The notes beneath the pieces are model-generated. The model worked only from the letters and a program-made list of their open reading frames with translations, ran no database searches and was not told where the DNA came from. Below, piece after piece: positions 9,029 to 18,744 of a stretch of 64,000 nucleotides of DNA; position 1 is the first letter of the stretch, and every line of letters begins with the position of its first letter. The stretch is from CALGYY01 sp963678485 (GTDB taxonomy: Bacteria; Bacteroidota; Bacteroidia; Bacteroidales; CAIWKO01): contig OY782882.1 in assembly GCA_963678485.1 (NCBI GenBank), forward strand, positions 3,534,001 through 3,598,000, given 5' to 3'. A program made the translations under genes and the position numbers.

Positions 9029-9070
9029 GAACGGGTGGCACTGGTCGCACTGACCGGCATCCACCCGTTC
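9029..9070 (-). terminator. Hairpin downstream of the Ig-repeat T9SS gene
   Basis: GAACGGGTGG (9029-9038) is perfectly complementary to CCACCCGTTC (9061-9070), and the interior can pair further (GGTC/GACC). It lies 22 bp beyond the stop codon of the minus-strand gene. No T tract follows, so termination is plausible but not certain. Confidence 0.5.
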
Positions 9071-9092
9071 TCGGTTTTAAAGATTCTTACTT

Positions 9093-12000
9093 CTATTTAT
9101 CGAAGAGCACTTTTTGCTTCAGATTAAGTTTTGTGTCACGGATAACTACAAAATATACTCCTACAGCGTAGCTGCTGAAATCAATTGTTTTGCTTGAATT
9201 CATTGCCTGATTAATGGCTTCTTCATAAACCTTCTGACCAAGGGCATTCTCAACAATCAACTGCCCGTTGTTTACGGCCTGTCCAAAGGTAATGGTCATT
9301 AAACCATTGGTTGGATTGGGAGAGAAAGTGATTGTGGAGTGAGCGTCACTGCTGTTTACACTAACTGTCATCATACTAAAGACATTGGACGTTGCGCTGC
9401 AGCCGTTTCCATCGGTGACCACTGTATAATAGTTTCCATTTACCGAAGGAGTGAAGGTTTGATTTACAGCACCGGCAATCATACCATCCGTTTGTTCCCA
9501 CCACTGATTACCATTAGCAACAGAGGATGTAAGAACTCCGCCCGCTTCGGTAACAGTAACCGGACTTACAGTATACACACTGATTGTAATCGGCATGGCT
9601 GTAGCGGTCAATGGATTTACACAATCTGCATTGGATGTCATGGTGCAACTAATAACCTGACCATTTCCAAAGACACCACTAAATGTTGAACCGGAGGATA
9701 CCACACTACCATCCACTGTCCAGTCGTAGCTTGGACTACTTCCACCATTGGTTGGCACTGGTGTAAATAATTTGGTAGTTCCCGGACACACAGGACCAGC
9801 AGGGCTGGAGGAAATCAACACACTGGGTGAAAGGATTGGTTTTACAACCATGGTAATGCCATTCGATGTAGCAGTGGTTGGCGATGCGCAATTCGCAGAA
9901 GAAGTCATCTGGCAAGTAACAACACTTCCATTGGTCAGACCAGCATTGGTGTATAGAGCGCTGTTTGTACCAACAGGACTTCCATTTAATAACCAAGTGT
10001 AAGTTGGAGTGCCTCCGTTAACGGCTGTTGCGTTAAATGTCACAGAGGTGCCTGCGCAAATATTTGTTTGCGATGCGCCAATAATCACTGATGGAGAAAC
10101 AGAAGTATTCACCGTCATGTTTACTGTATTTGATGTTGCTGTGGTGGGCGATGCACAACTTGCGGTAGATGTCATAATGCAACTCACATTATCATTATTA
10201 GCGATACCGTTTGTTGTAAACACATTGCTGTTTGTTCCTGCATTCGATCCGTTTACCATCCACTGGTACGAAGGAGTTCCTCCATTACTTGGAGTTGCAG
10301 TGAAGGTCACAGATGCACCATTACATATAGCTATAGAAGAAGCTCCAACCGAAACTGCAGGGACAACATTGGAATTCACAGTCATGTTCACAGCATTGGA
10401 GGTGGCTGATGTTGGTGAAGCGCAACTCAGCGATGATCCCATAACACAAGTCACAACATCACCCTGATTCAATGTGGTAGAGGAATAGCTTGGACTACTG
10501 CCTACGCTGGTTCCGTTCACGAGCCAGTTGTATGTCGGTGTTCCGCCATTTGTTGGACTGGCATTGAAAGTCACCGATGTGCCCGCACAAATATTACTTG
10601 CCGTTGGCGTAATGGTGACTGCAGGTGTCAGACTTGAGTTTACGGTAATTGAAACATTGTTAGATGTAGCACTTGTGGGTGATGCACAGGATAAAGATGA
10701 TGCAATCTGGCAACGAACGATGTCGCCATTGCTTAAACCTGAATTCGTATATGTGCTGCTGTTCGATCCAACACTGCTTCCATTCAAGAACCATGAATAA
10801 GTCGGAGTGCCGCCATTGGTTGGCACTGCAGTGAATGTTACTAAAGTCCCGGAGCAAATGGTTGTACTCGAAGCATTCACTACCACCGAAGGTGTTAATG
10901 CCGAATTCACAGTCATTGTTACACTGTTAGAGGTTGCTGTGGTCGGAGACGCACAGGATGCATTAGAGGTCATTACGCAGAGTACAACATCTCCTTGTGC
11001 CAAGGCAGAATTGGTGTATGTACTGCTGTTGGTACCTACGGTTGTTCCATTCAGTTTCCATGTATAAGTCGGAGTGCCGCCATTGGTAGGAGCTGCAGTG
11101 AATGTAACAGAATTTCCCGAACAAATTGTAGAAGCGCTGGGAGTGACAACAACAGATGGTGTAACAGCCGCGTTCACTGTCATTGTTATTGGTGTTGAAG
11201 TTACCAAAGCCGGTGATGCGCAGCTTGCTGTTGAAGTCATGGCACAAGTAACAACATCACCTTGGGCAAGAGCTGAGTTACTATAAGTTGTACTATTGGT
11301 TCCTACGTTGGTTCCATTCAGTTTCCACTGATATGAAGGTGTACCTCCATTCGTTGGAGCAGCGGTGAAGTTTACTGTTGTTCCGGCGCAGATGGTGCTT
11401 GCTGAAGGAGTAACGGCCACGGATGGTGTAACTGAGGGGTTGACCGTCATGGTAACCGTGTTTGATGTAGCAGTCGTTGGAGTCGCACAACTGGCTGTTG
11501 AAGTCATGGTGCAACTTACAGTATTGCCCGATGCCAAAGCAGCATTTGTATAGGTGTTGCTGTTTGTTCCCACATTTCCGCCATTCAGTTTCCACTGATA
11601 TGAAGGAGTTCCTCCATTGGTGGGCGCAGCGGTAAAGGTCACCGATGTGCCTGAACAAATGGTAGAAGCAGAGGGTGTAACTGTTACAGAAGGAGTAACT
11701 GCTGAGTTAACCGTCATAGTAACGGAATTAGATGTTGCACTGGTTGGAGTGGCGCAACTGACTGTTGATGTCATCACGCAATTAACTACATCTCCTTGCG
11801 CTAGTGCAGCATTGGTATAGGTGCTACTGTTGGTTCCCACGGCGCTGCCATTTAGTTTCCATGCATAGGTTGGCGTTCCACCATTGGTTGGAGCTGCTGT
11901 GAACGTAACGGATGTTCCTGCGCAAATGGTAGACGCACTTGGTGTTACCGCCACTGAAGGTGTAACACTGGAATTGACGGTCATTGTTACAGCATTTGAT

Positions 12001-14699
12001 GTTGCTGTTGTAGGTGAGGCGCAATTTGCTGTTGAGGTTATTACGCAAGTCACCACATCGCCTTGAGCAAGAGTCGCACTGGTGAATGTATTGGAGTTAG
12101 TCCCCACATTGGTGGAGCCAATTTTCCACTGATAGCTTGGTGTTCCACCATTTGTTGGGGTGGCTGTAAAGGTCACTGAGGTGCCTGAACAAATTGTGCT
12201 ACTACTGGCTGAAATGCTAACAGAAGGTGTTACGGTAGAATTTATTGTTGCCACGCAAGGCACCCGGGAACTAAGGCAGCCAGCGCCTTTCACAGTCCAG
12301 TTGAACCAGGAGGCAAAGGTTCCTGTGCCGGAGCTACATCCTGTAATAGAACAAATGCCCGCAGCTGTATAAGGATAGGTGACACCAGTGGTTCTTCTCC
12401 AAAGTGCAGAATTCGCATTGGTCACAAGCCTGTAACCGGTTCCTGTAGGTATTACCCAGTTAAGTGTAATCGTTGTAGTTGCAGCATTTACAGTAGCAGT
12501 GGTTGTATAAATAGTTGTGCCAGCGCTATTTTGTAAGGTGATCGTTTTTGTCCCTGCAGTACCTGCTCTTGCCTGAACAGAAACCAGTGTCATTGTTTCA
12601 AGCGCATCGAAAATCATGTAGGATGCTGTATTGCTATTGGCTCCGCCGACGGTGAGACCAACATTTACGCTTGATTCAGGAATCGAGTTTTCAACATAAT
12701 AAGTGGTAGTGGTAGCAATACTCGGAGTAGTCATTGAGGTACCTGTTCCCAGATAATTGCCGCCTGTTGCTGCATCCCACCAATACAATGTGTTTGCGCC
12801 TGTTGCTGAAAGGGTGACAGTTCCTGTGCCGCATCTGAAGTTTCCAGTGGCTACAGGAGAATTAGATAAGCTGACAGTGATAAAGCTTGTCTTTGTTTCA
12901 GTATTGTTTCCCTGAGCATTTGTTGCCACTAAAACTACCGTGTATGTTCCGCTTGTTGCATAGGTGTGTGATGGATTTTGAAGTGTTGATGTTTGTCCAT
13001 CGCCAAAATCCCATGACCATGATGTTGGGCTGTTTGCAGTCAAATCGGTGAATTGGACTGTCCCTGTGCAAACAGGAGCCATATTGTCGACCATAAAATT
13101 AGCCACTGGTGCAAGGGGGCCAGTAGGAAGCTTAAATGAGTATATCCATGTTTTTACACCAGATGAAGTATACTCGCCGGTGTGCCAGAAGGTCACTCCA
13201 TCGGGATCAAGGGCTGTTTGAGCGTAGTCACCATATCGATATGTAGTGCTTGAAGATGTTCCCGCTTTAGCGGTTGTTTCAGCAAAAGTCATAGTGCCTA
13301 ACGGATCCGTCGCTAATCGTCCGGTATAATATAACCCTGGATAAATGCTTGTAGCGTCCGACTTCGCATAGCAGAGTGCAATACTGCCATTCACATCCAT
13401 GGCAATACTTCCCATCCAGCGTGTTGCGGCATCAGGGGTGTAAGTTCCTTCCTGATAAAGACTCCAAACACTGGTACTTTGGTTTTGGCGCAACTCGCAC
13501 CAGCGAATACTTCGTTGAGATGAACTGATTTTTACACCAAAGTTTATAACTAAAGAATTATAACCCGACCATGGCATCCATTGGGCACGGAAGGTTGGAA
13601 CACCACCAATACCATCCAGTTTCTGTGTGGTTCCAGGTTGGGAAACATCTAGCCATGTTGAGGCATATGAAGCGTCAAAGGCCGACGTTGGAACAAGTGT
13701 TGGTCCGGATATGGAAGCTGTTGGTGTAGTCCCCCAGGTCACGGTCATATTCCAGATATCAATTCCATCCTGCGTTCCTGCGGTGCCCCATGCGTTGTCG
13801 TAATAGGCCACAATGGGCAAAGGTGAGCCAGCGGGAGGCAATCCCCCGTCAGAAGCATCGGAAGGAAGGGGTACGAAAAAGTTTACATTTGAAATTTGCG
13901 TAAAACCTGCACTGACTGCCCTGGCAGAAGGGTTTCCAATGAGCATCTGAGAGCGTTCAAAGCAAAAAACGATGTCAGATGTTTGGTTAGAGGTCATATA
14001 ATATCCATTCTCCCAAATTGAAAATTTTAAATAATCAGGAAAATCAGGAGAGGTGAATGTATAGCAGTAATAGCTTCCGGAAGGATCTCCGGTGGTGGAA
14101 ATAGCAATATAGATTTCGTTATTCCCAGTGGTATTATCAAATTGCGATAGGAACCAACGGTCGGCATATTTATCATACAACACGATAGGGTCACCATCAT
14201 TGGCCTTAGCCGGACTCCACAAATCACCCAAAGTAAAGGTTGTAAGTGTGGTTCCGATCTTATTAAATACTCTCACAGGTGTGGCATTCACAATTTGCAC
14301 ATAATGGTTGGGCCCGACTGCACCTGTGGGATCATTGGGGCGGTAAGCTCCGGTCTGACCAGCCCACGATTGAATCACGGCTTTATTAGAAAGCACTCTG
14401 GTTCCCATTTTTCGTTGCATCACCGAAGTGTCGTTGCCGTATTCAGGCCCATCAGCACTGGTATACATAAAAGTCTGATGCTGTCTTTTTTCTTTGTCAT
14501 TAGCTTCGCGTAATTCCCCTTTATACTCTACAAAGGGTTTTTCGGCAAGGATATCCCTAAGCGGTCTGGAAATGCTAAAGGATGTGGGGTAGATTACTTT
14601 GGAACTTGTTTTTGAAGCGTCGTTTTGAGCGGTTGCAGCCTGCGTCAAAAGAAAAACCAACATTAAGATGCAAATGTTGATGAATACCAATTTTTTCAT
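9093..14699 (-). CDS. Giant T9SS-sorted surface protein with PKD domain and ten Ig-like repeats
   Basis: This protein has 1868 residues. In order: a signal peptide (MKKLVFINICILMLVFLL to TAQ); a globular beta-rich region with propeller-like motifs (about 90-520, including GAVGPNHYVQIVN and DGDPIVLYDKYADRWFLSQ); a PKD domain (about 540-620, WSWDFGDGQTSTLQNPSHTY); a linker with an Ig-like segment; ten tandem Ig-like repeats of about 89 residues (each with a T-P-S-V start, ICxGTxVTF and CASPTxATSN); and a C-terminal T9SS type A sorting domain (FSPNPTNGLMTITF to KQKVLFDK). The start at 14,699 places the signal peptide at the N-terminus; the upstream in-frame ATG adds 11 residues over the promoter-proximal leader. 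Probably exported through the T9SS and surface-anchored; an adhesin role is inferred. Confidence 0.88.
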   Translation of the reverse strand: MKKLVFINICILMLVFLLTQAATAQNDASKTSSKVIYPTSFSISRPLRDILAEKPFVEYKGELREANDKEKRQHQTFMYTSADGPEYGNDTSVMQRKMGTRVLSNKAVIQSWAGQTGAYRPNDPTGAVGPNHYVQIVNATPVRVFNKIGTTLTTFTLGDLWSPAKANDGDPIVLYDKYADRWFLSQFDNTTGNNEIYIAISTTGDPSGSYYCYTFTSPDFPDYLKFSIWENGYYMTSNQTSDIVFCFERSQMLIGNPSARAVSAGFTQISNVNFFVPLPSDASDGGLPPAGSPLPIVAYYDNAWGTAGTQDGIDIWNMTVTWGTTPTASISGPTLVPTSAFDASYASTWLDVSQPGTTQKLDGIGGVPTFRAQWMPWSGYNSLVINFGVKISSSQRSIRWCELRQNQSTSVWSLYQEGTYTPDAATRWMGSIAMDVNGSIALCYAKSDATSIYPGLYYTGRLATDPLGTMTFAETTAKAGTSSSTTYRYGDYAQTALDPDGVTFWHTGEYTSSGVKTWIYSFKLPTGPLAPVANFMVDNMAPVCTGTVQFTDLTANSPTSWSWDFGDGQTSTLQNPSHTYATSGTYTVVLVATNAQGNNTETKTSFITVSLSNSPVATGNFRCGTGTVTLSATGANTLYWWDAATGGNYLGTGTSMTTPSIATTTTYYVENSIPESSVNVGLTVGGANSNTASYMIFDALETMTLVSVQARAGTAGTKTITLQNSAGTTIYTTTATVNAATTTITLNWVIPTGTGYRLVTNANSALWRRTTGVTYPYTAAGICSITGCSSGTGTFASWFNWTVKGAGCLSSRVPCVATINSTVTPSVSISASSSTICSGTSVTFTATPTNGGTPSYQWKIGSTNVGTNSNTFTSATLAQGDVVTCVITSTANCASPTTATSNAVTMTVNSSVTPSVAVTPSASTICAGTSVTFTAAPTNGGTPTYAWKLNGSAVGTNSSTYTNAALAQGDVVNCVMTSTVSCATPTSATSNSVTMTVNSAVTPSVTVTPSASTICSGTSVTFTAAPTNGGTPSYQWKLNGGNVGTNSNTYTNAALASGNTVSCTMTSTASCATPTTATSNTVTMTVNPSVTPSVAVTPSASTICAGTTVNFTAAPTNGGTPSYQWKLNGTNVGTNSTTYSNSALAQGDVVTCAMTSTASCASPALVTSTPITMTVNAAVTPSVVVTPSASTICSGNSVTFTAAPTNGGTPTYTWKLNGTTVGTNSSTYTNSALAQGDVVLCVMTSNASCASPTTATSNSVTMTVNSALTPSVVVNASSTTICSGTLVTFTAVPTNGGTPTYSWFLNGSSVGSNSSTYTNSGLSNGDIVRCQIASSLSCASPTSATSNNVSITVNSSLTPAVTITPTASNICAGTSVTFNASPTNGGTPTYNWLVNGTSVGSSPSYSSTTLNQGDVVTCVMGSSLSCASPTSATSNAVNMTVNSNVVPAVSVGASSIAICNGASVTFTATPSNGGTPSYQWMVNGSNAGTNSNVFTTNGIANNDNVSCIMTSTASCASPTTATSNTVNMTVNTSVSPSVIIGASQTNICAGTSVTFNATAVNGGTPTYTWLLNGSPVGTNSALYTNAGLTNGSVVTCQMTSSANCASPTTATSNGITMVVKPILSPSVLISSSPAGPVCPGTTKLFTPVPTNGGSSPSYDWTVDGSVVSSGSTFSGVFGNGQVISCTMTSNADCVNPLTATAMPITISVYTVSPVTVTEAGGVLTSSVANGNQWWEQTDGMIAGAVNQTFTPSVNGNYYTVVTDGNGCSATSNVFSMMTVSVNSSDAHSTITFSPNPTNGLMTITFGQAVNNGQLIVENALGQKVYEEAINQAMNSSKTIDFSSYAVGVYFVVIRDTKLNLKQKVLFDK
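9555..12240 (-). repeat. Tandem array of ten ~267-bp repeats inside the Ig-repeat gene
   Basis: The recurring DNA landmark G(T/A)(T/G)CC(T/A)CCATT(G/T)GTTGG occurs about every 264-270 bp (for example near 11,070, 11,341, 11,611, 11,875 and 12,141). Each unit encodes one Ig-like domain with a conserved Cys pair. Repeats 2-5 are the most alike, and divergence increases towards the C-terminal (low-coordinate) end, which suggests recent duplication of central units. Confidence 0.85.
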
Positions 14700-14729
14700 A
14701 ATTAGGTTGAGTTTTATGAACGATACACA

Positions 14730-14737
14730 CAAAGATA
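14730..14737 (-). promoter_or_regulatory. Bacteroidota -7 element (TATCTTTG) for the Ig-repeat gene
   Basis: On the minus strand this reads TATCTTTG, a match to TAnnTTTG, 31 bp before the chosen ATG at 14,699. This supports the shorter start. Confidence 0.5.
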
Positions 14738-14847
14738 GGGAAAAGACAAAAAAAGTCCCACGATATTCCTTAAATATTTGTTAAAAATCAGGCTGTTGTA
14801 AAGATTTTTTATCCACCTACATCGATTTAGGTGTTCATAACCTTTTG

Positions 14848-15942
14848 TTAATACAGAGAACGTGAAAAGTATTGAGTTTTACTCACGCCCAAAGGATTCT
14901 TTTTAAACCAGCTTACAAAATTTGTATAGGTTTCAGGCTTTGCATAATACCATGATTGGAATGCGGCTTCATTACCTTTAAGAAAGAGCCAGCGGTGGTA
15001 ACATTCCAAATAGGAAGGATCAGGAAATTTGTGAATCCAGTCAAACAGCACGATTGGATAATTGCCATTATAGCCCATATTAAACCAGTAAAAAACGAAG
15101 AGGCTTCGCATGGTGCAGATTTCGACATAAGAAATACTGTCAATGTTACTGCGTTGCAAACTGTCGGCGGCCTGCTGCATGCACTGTTGAAATATATGCT
15201 CAAAAGGAAGCTTTTCCCCGCTTTTTGGATTGGTGACAACACTGAGTGTAAAACTGACTTTTATTTTTCCGCTGTCGCTGATACTTGTTGATGAGCGATA
15301 TACCTGATATAAAATCGCGCTGATTTCTTGAGTGCGTTCGGTGTTCCGTTCGAGGTTGACAAACATTTCACCATATAAAACCGCCCATATTCGTTCGGTG
15401 GTGCTGGCGTAATACTTGGCCAACCAGTAATAATTTGAAGTGAAGCCCGGAGCAGCAATCACGCCCGATTCCCAAAATCGTATGGCTGCAGGGGTGTTCT
15501 TATGCATATACTCCAAAACGCCCGATTCCAGATAGAGCACGCCTGAATTGGGAAAGCGCTTTAATCCATCTGCATATGTCTTTCGGGCTTTTGCAGTTTG
15601 CTGGCTTAAATCATAGGAATTTCCAAGTATTTGATAATATTGATCATTGGCATCAGGGCGACTCTTTATCTGCTCAAGCAGTTGAATGCAGGGAGTTTGC
15701 TCATTTTTTAAATAATAGATTACCGCCATTTCGTATTGAAACCTGGAATTTTGCGGATCCAGTAATGCTCCTTGCTTAAAGCATTCCATGGCTTTTTCGA
15801 GACTACCTTTATCAACTAAAGAGAGGCCCTGCTTTGCCAGATCCGAAGCGCGTTTCAGCGAATCACTCTGTTGTGCCATCGCCGTAGCACTCATGGCTAT
15901 CAGCAAACACACTAGAAACATACGGATCCTGCACATACGCAT
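14848..15942 (-). CDS. Secreted TPR-repeat protein
   Basis: This protein has 364 residues with a signal peptide (MRMCRIRMFLVCLLIAMSAT, cleaved near AMAQ). At least four tetratricopeptide-like helical pairs lie between about residues 30 and 170, for example AKQGLSLVDKGSLEKAMECF and AMAVIYY-like and GLKRFPNSGVLYLESGVLEY segments. The C-terminal half (about 200-364) is alpha-helical and aromatic, with no family I recognise. It is probably periplasmic and protein-binding. It follows the coiled-coil gene by 45 bp in the same direction, so the two may be one operon. Specific function unknown. Confidence 0.75.
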   Translation of the reverse strand: MRMCRIRMFLVCLLIAMSATAMAQQSDSLKRASDLAKQGLSLVDKGSLEKAMECFKQGALLDPQNSRFQYEMAVIYYLKNEQTPCIQLLEQIKSRPDANDQYYQILGNSYDLSQQTAKARKTYADGLKRFPNSGVLYLESGVLEYMHKNTPAAIRFWESGVIAAPGFTSNYYWLAKYYASTTERIWAVLYGEMFVNLERNTERTQEISAILYQVYRSSTSISDSGKIKVSFTLSVVTNPKSGEKLPFEHIFQQCMQQAADSLQRSNIDSISYVEICTMRSLFVFYWFNMGYNGNYPIVLFDWIHKFPDPSYLECYHRWLFLKGNEAAFQSWYYAKPETYTNFVSWFKKNPLGVSKTQYFSRSLY

Positions 15943-15987
15943 GCGGTGGAAGAATTAAAATATTAGTTGCGAAAAAATCGCAATGCC

Positions 15988-17166
15988 TTATTGTCCCTGA
16001 CGAAAACGATCCATAAACTGAATCATTTCGTTAAGTTGGGTGCGAAGTTGATCGGCCTCTTCGGCGCGGGGACGTAACTCGTCAATTTGCATATAAAGGT
16101 TGCGAATGAGTTCGTCGGTATCGCTACCGCCGGTATTATTGAGTGCGCTTTCTGCCTTTTCTTTAGCGATGCGTTCGTTATCGATACATTGGCGAAGATA
16201 AACGGCTTCATTTTCATACCAACTTACTTTACCTCTGAGGTCTTCAATTTCGGCATTGTCGGCAAGGGGCGCTGTTTGTTCGCTAAGTTCACTAATGCGT
16301 TTTTTTGCCTCATCTAATTCGCGCTGCAGGCTTTCGATTTCTTCCGGGTGTGTCTGTGGTTGGTTCTTTGCCTCGGCAAGGTTCATTCTGGCTTCCGACA
16401 ATTCACGCTCGAGTTCCACTACTTTATTTTCGAGTGCGCATTTTTCGCGTACCGTACCTTCGAGTTCATTTTTGAGTTTTAACTCAAGCTGGAATACCTG
16501 GTAATTTAAATCACTTTCTTTCTGAGTTGCTTTCTTGATGCGCTCTTCAATACCTTTAACCTGCGCCGTATATTCATCTTCCTTCATGCGGAAGTTGCGT
16601 TTATCCAGGTCTGCTGCGGCTTTTGAAGCATCCAACTCCTTTTTAAGCTGAGCCATCTGATCCTTTAAGGTCTTTTCTGCTTCAGCTAATGCGGCTTCTT
16701 TTGCTGCCATTTCCTCATCTTTTCCTGCCAATTCCTTGCTCATTTTTTTGGCTTTGCTTCCTTTGGAAATGAACATAATCAACATTACGATAAATAACAA
16801 AAAGAATAATCCTGCACCACCAGCAGCAATCATAAACAATAGAGAGGCACCGGTACTTTCTGTTTTGGCTGCTAACAGTTCAGTGTTGAGTCCTGCGACT
16901 TTTGCTTCTGCTGCGTCGGCACGCTGGGCTTCTTTGGTAAGCGCAGAGTCGATTAGCTGATCATCGGCGATGAGCAGGGGTTCCACTGATGAAATAAACA
17001 TCACCAAGGCAGTATTTGCAGTGTCGACAGAAGCTTTTGCTTCAGTAAAGCCCTGACGCAACGATTGACGATCCTGTATTGCTTGCTCGTAAGCGGGTTG
17101 CACGCTGTCCTGCGCCATTGCAGCAAGACCAAAAACCAGTAAAATAGAGGTAAGTAAGCTTCTCAT
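15988..17166 (-). CDS. Membrane-anchored long coiled-coil protein
   Basis: This protein has 392 residues. An N-terminal hydrophobic signal segment (MRSLLTSILLVFGLAAMAQ) is followed by a short region, a transmembrane helix at about 115-140 (LLFMIAAGGAGLFFLLFIVM) and then about 220 residues of strong heptad coiled coil rich in E, K, A and L, up to the C-terminal FMDRFRQGQ. Two membrane-targeting segments suggest a periplasmic loop and a cytoplasmic coiled coil, but the orientation is uncertain. ATG at 17,166 was chosen because it places a signal peptide at the N-terminus; the longer frame adds 23 unlikely residues. No known family; possibly a cell-envelope scaffold. Confidence 0.65.
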   Translation of the reverse strand: MRSLLTSILLVFGLAAMAQDSVQPAYEQAIQDRQSLRQGFTEAKASVDTANTALVMFISSVEPLLIADDQLIDSALTKEAQRADAAEAKVAGLNTELLAAKTESTGASLLFMIAAGGAGLFFLLFIVMLIMFISKGSKAKKMSKELAGKDEEMAAKEAALAEAEKTLKDQMAQLKKELDASKAAADLDKRNFRMKEDEYTAQVKGIEERIKKATQKESDLNYQVFQLELKLKNELEGTVREKCALENKVVELERELSEARMNLAEAKNQPQTHPEEIESLQRELDEAKKRISELSEQTAPLADNAEIEDLRGKVSWYENEAVYLRQCIDNERIAKEKAESALNNTGGSDTDELIRNLYMQIDELRPRAEEADQLRTQLNEMIQFMDRFRQGQ

Positions 17167-17273
17167 ATCAATTTTTTTTGTGAATGTAACCATAAAAAGC
17201 GGCTGCAAGGTACGAAGTACTTGGAGAACTTGCAAGGGACAAATAAAATTTATTAAAGGCAGTTGGCCGCCTG

Positions 17274-18353
17274 TTAATTTATTCCGAGTTTGGCTTTGAT
17301 GTCTGCAGGAATAGCATCTTTGTGTAATAGAATGGCTATGGTATTCAGTCGGATACAGTTTTCAGAAAGCCACCAATAGCCTTTATTTCCTTTGTTTTCA
17401 CCCCAGGAATTTTTTGTCAGAAAATAATGGGTTCCGTTTTCATCGGTTCCGAAACCTGTAATGTGCATCAGGTGATCATCCGTTGTAATAAAGCGGTCGA
17501 ATTCTTTTTGCCTCATTTCCTGAGTAACCAATTGCTGATCGTCCTTATTCTTTGCAATTCCGTCGTTCTTGGAATAGCTTACTTCTCCACTCACGTCGCC
17601 ATCCCAGGCGAAGGTGAATCCATTATCAATGGCGTTGGTCATGATTCGCATTAAGTCTTCCAGCGGGACATTGTAATAACTGCCACACGACCAATTATCG
17701 GGAACTTCCAACACAAAGCGGCTATAAAACGGGTGATGCGAAAATGAGGTAATCTCTATATAGTCCGATGCCTTTAAGCCCAGATCAGCTGCAAAAAGTT
17801 CTGGGGTTAGCTTGCGGTCTTTTGATGTAAAACTTGGCGGTTGCGGGCCAATCATCGCATCCATAATCGAATCGATAGCGACTCTCCAATGGGCATCATT
17901 CAGTGCATTGCTTTTCGAAAGCTGCGACTTCATATACTCGGCAAGTGCAGCATCCATGGCCAGTTGATCGTGTTTTTCTTTTTTTCCGACTAGGCCTGAA
18001 TAGGCTTCTTCCGGCATGAGTCCCGCGGAGGTCATTACATCCAGCACATCATGAGCTTGTCCACCACAACCAAAATTAGCGACCCCTCTTAGTCGTACAT
18101 AGCGGTCAGCCTTGGTTTCGTAGGCCTTTCGTACAACATACATTTCCGAAAGGTCCCATTCGCCTTTGCCTAAGCGCAACAGTTCACTCTCTAATAATGA
18201 AATAGTCGCGAAACTCCAACATGTCCCTGAATTTGCCTGATTCTTAACAGGCGTCGCTTTAATTTCTTTTTCTTTTTTAATTTCCTGCGCATTAATCGTT
18301 GCTGATCCCAGCAATAATGCGGCGATGGCGAAAAGGAATAATTTTTTTTTCAT
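17274..18353 (-). CDS. Secreted papain-like cysteine peptidase (C1, bleomycin hydrolase-like)
   Basis: This protein has 359 residues. A signal peptide (MKKKLFLFAIAALLLGSATI, ending NAQ) is followed almost at once by the catalytic region: oxyanion-hole Gln39 and nucleophile Cys45 in KNQANSGTCWSFA. The rest of the triad lies near the C-terminus, with the His in HLMHITGFG and the Asn in TKNSWGE. There is little or no propeptide, and the fold resembles C1B aminopeptidases such as bleomycin hydrolase, which are normally cytosolic; this one is exported. Roles could be peptide trimming or digestion of external protein. Confidence 0.88.
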   Translation of the reverse strand: MKKKLFLFAIAALLLGSATINAQEIKKEKEIKATPVKNQANSGTCWSFATISLLESELLRLGKGEWDLSEMYVVRKAYETKADRYVRLRGVANFGCGGQAHDVLDVMTSAGLMPEEAYSGLVGKKEKHDQLAMDAALAEYMKSQLSKSNALNDAHWRVAIDSIMDAMIGPQPPSFTSKDRKLTPELFAADLGLKASDYIEITSFSHHPFYSRFVLEVPDNWSCGSYYNVPLEDLMRIMTNAIDNGFTFAWDGDVSGEVSYSKNDGIAKNKDDQQLVTQEMRQKEFDRFITTDDHLMHITGFGTDENGTHYFLTKNSWGENKGNKGYWWLSENCIRLNTIAILLHKDAIPADIKAKLGIN

Positions 18354-18434
18354 TGCTACAAGTGTTTAGTACAAATTGATTGAGTAAAGTAATTCGGTCT
18401 ATTTCAAGTTCCGTTTTTTCTGCCCAACCCACAA

Positions 18435-18620
18435 CGGTGAGTGGGCTTTCTCTGATCTCTGATTTGTCTTTTTTCTCTGAATAACAACACTGTTTAATAT
18501 TATAATCGCCCTTCGACAGGCTCGGGGACCGATTGTTTTATTTTTATACCGGGCACTTCGACAGGCTCAGCGCTCTGCGGTGTTCTCATCTGCAGCGCTG
18601 CGTCTCGCTCAATAAATAAT
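18435..18620 (+). repeat. Partial copy of composite repeat, family alpha
   Basis: The sequence contains TTTTTTCTCTGAATAACAAC, then CGCCCTTCGACAGGCTCGG and CTTCGACAGGCTCAGCGCTC. It aligns by eye with the reverse complement of about 57,425-57,545 and partly with 36,355-36,430. It fills the gap between the C1 peptidase gene and arfB (18,354-18,744) and carries no gene. Confidence 0.75.
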
Positions 18621-18733
18621 TTCATCTAATAAATAGTAACAATGTTTGACTTATCTGAACGGCAATTTTAATACATACGAAATTACGCATTCTCCCTGAA
18701 TCCAACAAATTTCCCCGATGTAAATAATTTTCC

Positions 18734-18741
18734 TAATTTTG
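18734..18741 (+). promoter_or_regulatory. Bacteroidota -7 element (TAATTTTG) of arfB
   Basis: TAATTTTG ends only 4 bp before the ATG at 18,745. A transcript starting about 5-7 bases after the element would be leaderless or nearly so. Confidence 0.45.
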
Positions 18742-18744
18742 TAT

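Noticed and set aside
10009..12372. Several plus-strand open frames opposite the Ig repeats
   Set aside because: They recur with the same ~267-bp period as the minus-strand repeats and consist of low-complexity Val/Thr-rich translations, so they are antisense shadows of the repeat units.
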